A DNA stretch of 5,584 bases, from the NCBI GenBank assembly GCA_017452035.1, contig JAFTNE010000086.1:1-5584 (forward strand), written 5' to 3'. Made by a program: the position numbers and the translations under genes. The notes beneath the pieces were generated by a model. That model saw nothing but the letters and a program-made list of their open reading frames with translations. It made no database searches and was not told where the DNA came from. Every line of letters starts with the position of its first letter. Positions within the stretch are counted from its first letter, which is position 1. Source of the DNA: Clostridia bacterium. Its GTDB lineage: Bacteria; Bacillota; Clostridia; Christensenellales; CAG-314. This document shows, piece by piece, positions 2,937 through 5,584 of this stretch.

Positions 2937-5584
2937 ATCTTCCACACAGAACACACTTGGGATGACGGCACAATAACAACCCAACCTACCTGCCAAAGCG
3001 AGGGCGTTCGCACATATAGTTGCACCTTTTGTTACGCAACCAAAACAGAGCCCATCCCTCGAAAGGAACATACATTTGAGTACAACTGGACAAGCGACAG
3101 TCAGTACCACTGGCATGCGCCAACGTGCAGTTGCACCGACAACGTACAAGACAAGGGCGAACACATCTGGGATATGGGCGAAGTTACCATCCCTGCAACC
3201 TGTCAGCAAACGGGCGTATTTACACAATGGTGTCTTGTTTGTTTTGCGCAACGCCAGGAGGAAATTCCCGTTACCGAACACGGATTTTCCACCGAATGGA
3301 CACATGACGAAAACAGCCACTGGCATGCCCCCACTTGCAGTTGCCCCGATAACAAAAAGGATCAAGCCGACCACACTTGGGACGAAGGCAGAGTACTAAA
3401 AGAGCCAAATTGTTTCCAAATGGGCCGAATCGTTTACGTTTGCACAGAGTGCAACCGAGAAAAGGGGGAAGATATCCCCAAAACGCAACACACCTTTTCT
3501 GACGAGTGGTCGTTTAGCGACACTTCACACTGGCACGCAGCAACGTGTATGTGCACAAACGACAAATCGGATATTGGCGATCACATTTGGGGTGAGGGAG
3601 TAGTTACAACTCCACCAACATGCTCACTAACGGGAGTGCTTACGTACACTTGCACCATTTGCCCAGCAACCAAAACGGAAGTTATTCCTACAAATGATAG
3701 TCATAATTGGAGCAAAGACGTCCAAGTGTTTGAACCAACCTGCTCGGCAGAGGGGTACACACTTCTTAGCTGTTTGGATTGTGGTGAAACGGGTAAGGAC
3801 GCTATTGTGCCAAAACTTGACCACAGCTACCAAACTGTTGTAACAAAACCAACTTGCACAGCCGAAGGTTACACAACCTACACTTGTACCGTTTGTGGCG
3901 AAATGCACAATGCCGACTTTGTGGAAATACTTCCACACAGTTACATTGATATTGTAACACCCCCAACCTGTTCCTTAAGTGGCTACACAACGCATTGGTG
4001 TCACGTGTGTGACGACGAGTACGATGACAACTACGTCAAACCACTTGGACACATTGATACGGCCGTTGTAACTGCACCCACCTGTCAAAATGAGGGCTAC
4101 ACAACGCACAGTTGTTCGAGATGCAACTACGTCTACAAAGATACCTACACAGACAAAGTGGCGTGCGACTATCAAGCAGTTGTATATCCACCAAGTTGCA
4201 TCCTTGCTGGTTACACAATGCACACCTGCTGGATGTGTGGCGATAGCTATCGCGATGGCCACGTGCCAATGTTGTCACACGACTACCAAGAAACATCAGT
4301 AACAGCTCCAACCTGCACAGCCGAAGGCTTTACAACCAAAACGTGTACAGGCTGTGGCAAAGAGCAAAAAGTCAATTTTGTCGAGCGTCTTCCACACAAC
4401 TATGTAAACATTGTTTGCACGCAATGTGGCCACCACGAGTACAGCATTGGACTAAGTTACACCCTAAGTGCCGATGGTACCTACTACACAATAAATGGTA
4501 TGGGCAGTTGCAACGATACAGAGCTTGTAATCCCTCATACCCACCAAGGTATCCCCGTTACACAAATTGCCCCCTCTGCTTTTGCAGATAACGCAAACAT
4601 TGTATCGGTAGAGTTTTTGCAAGGGGAACACCTCCTTGCTATTGGCGAAGATGCCTTTGCCGGATGTACAAACATTGGTGGTGTGTACATCTACGATATA
4701 TCAAATTGGTGTGGTTACACCTTTGGTAATGCACACGCCAACCCACTTGCTTACGGTCACACACTGTACATCGATGGCTCGGCCGAGGTGGAGGAATTGA
4801 TACTTGACGGCATGACGGCAATTTCCGCTTACGCATTTTACGGCTATACAAATTGTGATGTGATACGAGTTAAATCAAGCGTGACGGAAATGGGCTTTGC
4901 ATCCTTTGCTGAAAGTGGTTTCGAGGAAATGTACCTACCATTTGTTGGTCAACGTTTGGATGCCACAGGCGCAACACACCTGGGGTACATCTTTGGTGCA
5001 GTTGACTACCAAACCCAAGGGGATATTGTCCCAGAAACGTTAGACAAAGTGGCAGTAAACAACGCTACTGTTGTTGCTCCATACGCATTGTATGGTTGCA
5101 AGCGCATCTCCCGAGTGGACATTCTTCCAACAGTAACGTCAATGGGAGTATCTTGTTTGGAGGGATGTTCCGAAGTTGACATGTTGTCCTTGCCATTTGT
5201 TGGACAAAATGCCGACGGCAGTGGCGCAACACACTTTGGCTACATTTTTGGTGCGCCCGATTACCAAACGCAGTCAAATTACCTCCCATCCAAAACAATG
5301 ATTTTGCACATAAAGGGTGGCGTTAAAGTTGGCGACTACGCATTTTATGGTTGCTCAAATATCGATACACTTAGCTTGCCTGCAACAATAACGTCCATAG
5401 GCAAAGGAATTGTGGCAGGATGTAACAAGCTTGCATTGTTATACATGCACTCCGACAATACAGTGTACCACTCTATAAATGACTGCATTATCCACACTGC
5501 AGATAAAAAACTTGTTGCTGGTTGCAAAGATAGTTCCATTCCTACCGATGGCAGTGTTACGTCAATCGCGTCCTATGCTTTTTA
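2868..5584 (+). CDS. Cys/His-rich repeat and BspA-type leucine-rich-repeat surface lipoprotein, 3' end missing
   Basis: This is a secreted, membrane-anchored surface protein of at least 905 residues, open at the right edge. Residues 1-23 are a lipoprotein signal: KK, a hydrophobic core (6-20) and the lipobox LSAC with lipidated C23. Residues 29-278 hold three 70-residue repeats and part of a fourth. Residues 279-520 hold 38-40-residue repeats. Residues 525-905 are BspA-like (LRR_5) leucine-rich repeats, opening with YTLSADGTYYTINGMGSC and a GIPVTQIAPSAF motif. LPFVGQ...GATHxGYIFGA occurs twice, 85 residues apart. Thirty-nine cysteines lie between 24 and 523. Members with such leucine-rich repeats are known as adhesins or host-interaction proteins in gut bacteria; the ligand here is unknown. 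The strong promoter and ribosome site suggest good expression. Metal binding or disulfides in the stalk are inference. Confidence 0.9.
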   Translation, partial: MKKTCLVLLLVIMVTATLLLSACIFHTEHTWDDGTITTQPTCQSEGVRTYSCTFCYATKTEPIPRKEHTFEYNWTSDSQYHWHAPTCSCTDNVQDKGEHIWDMGEVTIPATCQQTGVFTQWCLVCFAQRQEEIPVTEHGFSTEWTHDENSHWHAPTCSCPDNKKDQADHTWDEGRVLKEPNCFQMGRIVYVCTECNREKGEDIPKTQHTFSDEWSFSDTSHWHAATCMCTNDKSDIGDHIWGEGVVTTPPTCSLTGVLTYTCTICPATKTEVIPTNDSHNWSKDVQVFEPTCSAEGYTLLSCLDCGETGKDAIVPKLDHSYQTVVTKPTCTAEGYTTYTCTVCGEMHNADFVEILPHSYIDIVTPPTCSLSGYTTHWCHVCDDEYDDNYVKPLGHIDTAVVTAPTCQNEGYTTHSCSRCNYVYKDTYTDKVACDYQAVVYPPSCILAGYTMHTCWMCGDSYRDGHVPMLSHDYQETSVTAPTCTAEGFTTKTCTGCGKEQKVNFVERLPHNYVNIVCTQCGHHEYSIGLSYTLSADGTYYTINGMGSCNDTELVIPHTHQGIPVTQIAPSAFADNANIVSVEFLQGEHLLAIGEDAFAGCTNIGGVYIYDISNWCGYTFGNAHANPLAYGHTLYIDGSAEVEELILDGMTAISAYAFYGYTNCDVIRVKSSVTEMGFASFAESGFEEMYLPFVGQRLDATGATHLGYIFGAVDYQTQGDIVPETLDKVAVNNATVVAPYALYGCKRISRVDILPTVTSMGVSCLEGCSEVDMLSLPFVGQNADGSGATHFGYIFGAPDYQTQSNYLPSKTMILHIKGGVKVGDYAFYGCSNIDTLSLPATITSIGKGIVAGCNKLALLYMHSDNTVYHSINDCIIHTADKKLVAGCKDSSIPTDGSVTSIASYAF
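2952..3701 (+). repeat. 70-residue Cys/His/Trp repeats, three full copies and one partial
   Basis: Units begin at H29, H99, H169 and H239, an exact 70-codon (210-nt) period with no insertions. Each reads H-x-W-x-x-G, then C-X9-C-X2-C, then IP and H-x-F-x-x-x-W, then HWHAxTCxC. The HWHAxTCxC element is at 81-89, 151-159 and 221-229. The fourth unit stops after the C252-C262-C265 triplet. Codons differ between copies, so the duplication is old. Confidence 0.9.
3702..4430 (+). repeat. 38-residue Cys repeats, six copies plus a remnant
   Basis: The first cysteines lie at 292, 330, 368, 406, 444 and 483, i.e. steps of 38, 38, 38, 38 and 39. Each unit has H-x-Y, V-x-x-PTC, G-Y-T-x-x-x-C-x-x-C and ends before the next H. 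In the fifth unit the leading His is replaced by C433. The array ends in a remnant H510...C517-x-x-C520 that leads into the leucine-rich repeats. Confidence 0.9.
4440..5584 (+). repeat. BspA-type leucine-rich repeat domain (LRR_5-like), incomplete
   Basis: Recurrent motifs of the form I-x-x-x-AF-x-x-C-x-x-I are seen at 566-603 (two), 652-663, 735-748 and 821-832. Two long units with LPFVGQ and GATHxGYIFGA start at residues 690 and 775. The array continues past the right edge, where another SIASYAF motif is beginning. Confidence 0.9.

Noticed and set aside
2883..3374. A 163-codon open frame on the minus strand inside the lipoprotein gene, and shorter ones at 3627-3938, 3975-4262 and 4036-4311
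   Set aside because: They are antisense to a gene with clear repeats and a signal peptide, their translations repeat only because the sense strand repeats, and no ribosome sites are evident.
2952..4430. Regularly spaced DNA repeats that could suggest a CRISPR array or a satellite
   Set aside because: The 210-nt and 114-nt periods are whole codons, the copies are diverged at the DNA level but conserved in protein, and there are no constant direct repeats with unique spacers.

Overview
The window looks like a chromosomal stretch from a low-to-moderate GC, Gram-positive-type anaerobe, most likely an uncultivated gut-type Clostridia (Bacillota). The reasons are the TcdA/ThiF protein of clostridial type, a DgkB/YegS-type lipid kinase, a small MarR regulator, strong AGGAGG ribosome sites, sigma-A-like TTGACA/TATAAT promoters and a BspA-type leucine-rich-repeat lipoprotein. 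This placement is inferred from gene content and no finer assignment is possible.

Layout: (1) positions 1-403, minus strand, hold the N-terminal 134 codons of a diacylglycerol-kinase-family lipid kinase that runs off the left edge. (2) A 184-bp divergent spacer holds a clear promoter for tcdA (588-1286, plus), a tRNA t6A-cyclising enzyme. (3) A bidirectional hairpin terminator at 1302-1328 separates tcdA from the convergent MarR-family regulator (1399-1839, minus). (4) The 219-bp divergent region 1840-2058 carries the marR promoter and a weaker promoter for a 181-residue P-loop kinase (2059-2604, plus) that resembles the archaeal UPF0200/dephospho-CoA-kinase-like family. It ends in a terminator at 2613-2643. 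(5) A consensus promoter at 2775-2803 drives a large lipoprotein gene (2868 to beyond 5584). The lipoprotein has a lipobox, a Cys/His-rich repeat stalk with two exact periods (70 then 38 residues), and BspA-type leucine-rich repeats. No gap between genes exceeds 300 bases.

The genes look like independent transcription units rather than one operon: each has its own promoter candidate (only the lipid kinase lacks a convincing one) and two terminators isolate them. TcdA acts in tRNA modification, the lipid kinase in membrane lipid recycling, and the lipoprotein at the cell surface. The MarR protein and the P-loop kinase share a divergent control region, so MarR may regulate itself and the kinase.

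The most unusual signals are three. The stalk has ten copies of an invariant C-X9-C-X2-C motif and switches period from 70 to 38 residues. The kinase and lipoprotein genes share a promoter-leader arrangement (GTACAAA at an identical offset from the -10 box, then a TATCC/GGATA hairpin). A promoter-like sequence points antisense into the 3' end of marR. No clearly new defence, mobile or CRISPR system is visible.
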